A stretch of DNA of 64,000 bases, taken from NCBI GenBank assembly GCA_914767715.1, contig OU612069.1:16365387-16429386 (forward strand). Direction: 5' to 3'. Shown here in pieces: positions 62,600-64,000 of this stretch. Source of the stretch: Membranipora membranacea. Lineage: Eukaryota; Bryozoa; Gymnolaemata; Cheilostomatida; Membraniporidae. The position numbers were made by a program, and so were the translations under genes. The notes under the pieces were generated by a model. The model worked only from the letters and a program-made list of their open reading frames with translations. It did no database searches and had not been told where the DNA came from. The first letter of the stretch is position 1; every line of letters begins with the position of its first letter.

Positions 62600-63460
62600 C
62601 TTTGCCTCTCTATTTATTTCCAGAATCGAAGAGGAATTGAAATTTAATTGAGAATAAAGCTTTGGCTATCACACTGCTTTTTAGGGGCTTTGAATATAAG
62701 TTGATGGGTCTTCTCATCATAACTAAAAACAGTCTATTTGAGATGCAACATTGGTTCACTAATTGTAGTTGAGATTCCATCAACTGACTATCTGAACTAA
62801 ACATTTGTTAATATCATCTACCAATAGGAGATAACTCAAATCTGGGGCTCCATAAAGAAGATTATTTATATAGGTTAAAAATATAAGAGGCCGAGGACTG
62901 ACTCCACCTGGGGCACACTAATTTTCACAGTTTGTAATTGAGACTTAGTACCATATAAGGGTACAAATTGCGTCCGCTTTATTTTTATAAGGTTTTGAGA
63001 CTTTGTTGAGAAGCCAAGAAAGATCATTGTTTGATTAAAATATCATGATTAGTTGTATCAAAGTCCTTGGAAAACACCCTGAGTAATGTTTCTGGTATTA
63101 AAATTGTTGTATAATTTTTCCATTATAAAATTCATAGCATCTGTAGTGATTCTCTTGGTTCAAAAATCAAATTGTTAATCTGATAAAAGATAATTCAACT
63201 CTAAAAATTCCCTAACTTGAATAGATAGTATTTTCCCCAGGGCAGGTAAAATTGAAATCTGGCAAAAATTTGTGAAGTATTTTTATCACAATTTTTGTAT
63301 AGAGGTTTTACACGAGCAATATTTAGGCAATCTCGAAAAATGGAGGTTTTGATAACTAAATTTGTAAGTTGAACGAAAGTTAGAATTAAGATAATTTTGA
63401 CATTATAACTCTACTAAATGGAATTACACGTGAACTTCATCAGTTGATGACCCTTTTAAG
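62600..63460 (-). pseudogene. Non-LTR retrotransposon fragment, decayed RT
   Basis: Minus-strand traces of a Jockey-type reverse transcriptase. KDFDTTNHDI near 63030-63060 matches the K-A-F-D-T-V-N-H-D box. VPQVESVLG and FLTYINNLLYG near 62880-62940 match the G-V-P-Q-G-S box and its follow-up. LLLVDDI near 62815-62835 stands where F-A-D-D-T should be. Frames shift between blocks, so it is dead. Confidence 0.8.
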
Positions 63461-64000
63461 AAAATTGAAAGGACACTTAATCATAAAATGGTATCACATA
63501 GACTATTACTGTCATAGATAGATAGATATAAATACATAGCATATTACCTTTATTGTCAGCCACATCTGTGCCAAACTTGACCTTCACCCTTACACAGTTA
63601 AGGCTTCTTTCTCCCTTTTCCAAACAGTTGAGTATTTGGGTCTAGTTTGAGATATTGTTTGTTGTTATAAATGAAAGAGATCTCCCTGAAAAAAATTGAT
63701 TGGAATACGATTATAGAAAATTTCTATTGAGTTGCCATCCATTGGTCATTATTAGCCAACTACTCCAAATCATAGTAACGATTTGACTGACTTAGCGCTA
63801 CGATATCACATCTGGGATTTTTTCTTTAAAATGAAAGTGCCAGGATGTAGTATTGATAATGACCGATTTGCTTACATGATGCTGAAATGATTTTTGTTTT
63901 GTAAATTGATGAAATGGTGTGAAATCTTTATGAGCATTCATGTACTACCCATAGCTAATGCTGCGAAAAAAGACACCATTTAGTCACAACACAAAATTGA
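63461..64000. other. Window end, no gene seen
   Basis: AT-rich. No exon, repeat array or RNA gene recognised. Confidence 0.45.

Overview
This is animal nuclear DNA. It is AT-rich, the genes are split by GT-AG introns, and introns and intergenic gaps are full of decayed transposons, MITE-like foldbacks, minisatellites and tRNA-derived SINEs. Recognisable genes (NDUFC2-like, DDRGK1, TIMM10B-like, a C2H2 zinc-finger protein, secreted C-type lectins with a PAN-like domain) point to an invertebrate metazoan. I cannot place the phylum from the sequence alone. All exon models below were built by hand from splice sites and reading phase.

Layout. 528-10225 (+): a 12-exon membrane protein with signal peptide, EGF-like and sushi domains, about four membrane segments and a region resembling TMEM151. 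11551-14363 (-): a secreted/anchored protein of 248 residues with an acidic coiled coil and a C-terminal hydrophobic tail. 16378-18286 (+): a small Gly/Ala-rich protein gene with an apparent frameshift. 19370-21128 (-): an NDUFC2-like complex I subunit, head to head (330 bp apart) with DDRGK1 (21459-29255, +). 30066-31198 (-): a TIMM10B-like small Tim chaperone, tail to tail with DDRGK1. 35043-40324 (+): a 559-residue protein with eight C2H2 fingers. 43090-47539 (+) and 59981-61938 (+): two paralogous PAN plus C-type-lectin genes of identical exon design.

Between the lectin paralogs lies a transposon-rich zone: an LTR-element candidate, a broken tyrosine-recombinase element (53107-53976, -), an eight-exon CACTA/EnSpm (tnp2-type) transposase remnant (54942-58541, -) that reads through all splice junctions but carries one in-frame TAG, and a 5'-truncated non-LTR retrotransposon (about 58860-59582, -). 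Further non-LTR fragments lie at 22030-22504, 41800-42290 and 62600-63460.

Most striking points: the CACTA transposase with clean splicing and a single nonsense codon; a minisatellite whose unit copies the 3' splice site of the exon it abuts; lectin paralogs that act as a natural empty-site control for a TTAA-flanked MITE family; a foldback element in lectin A whose loop holds two SINE copies; and the EGF-sushi-multipass protein.
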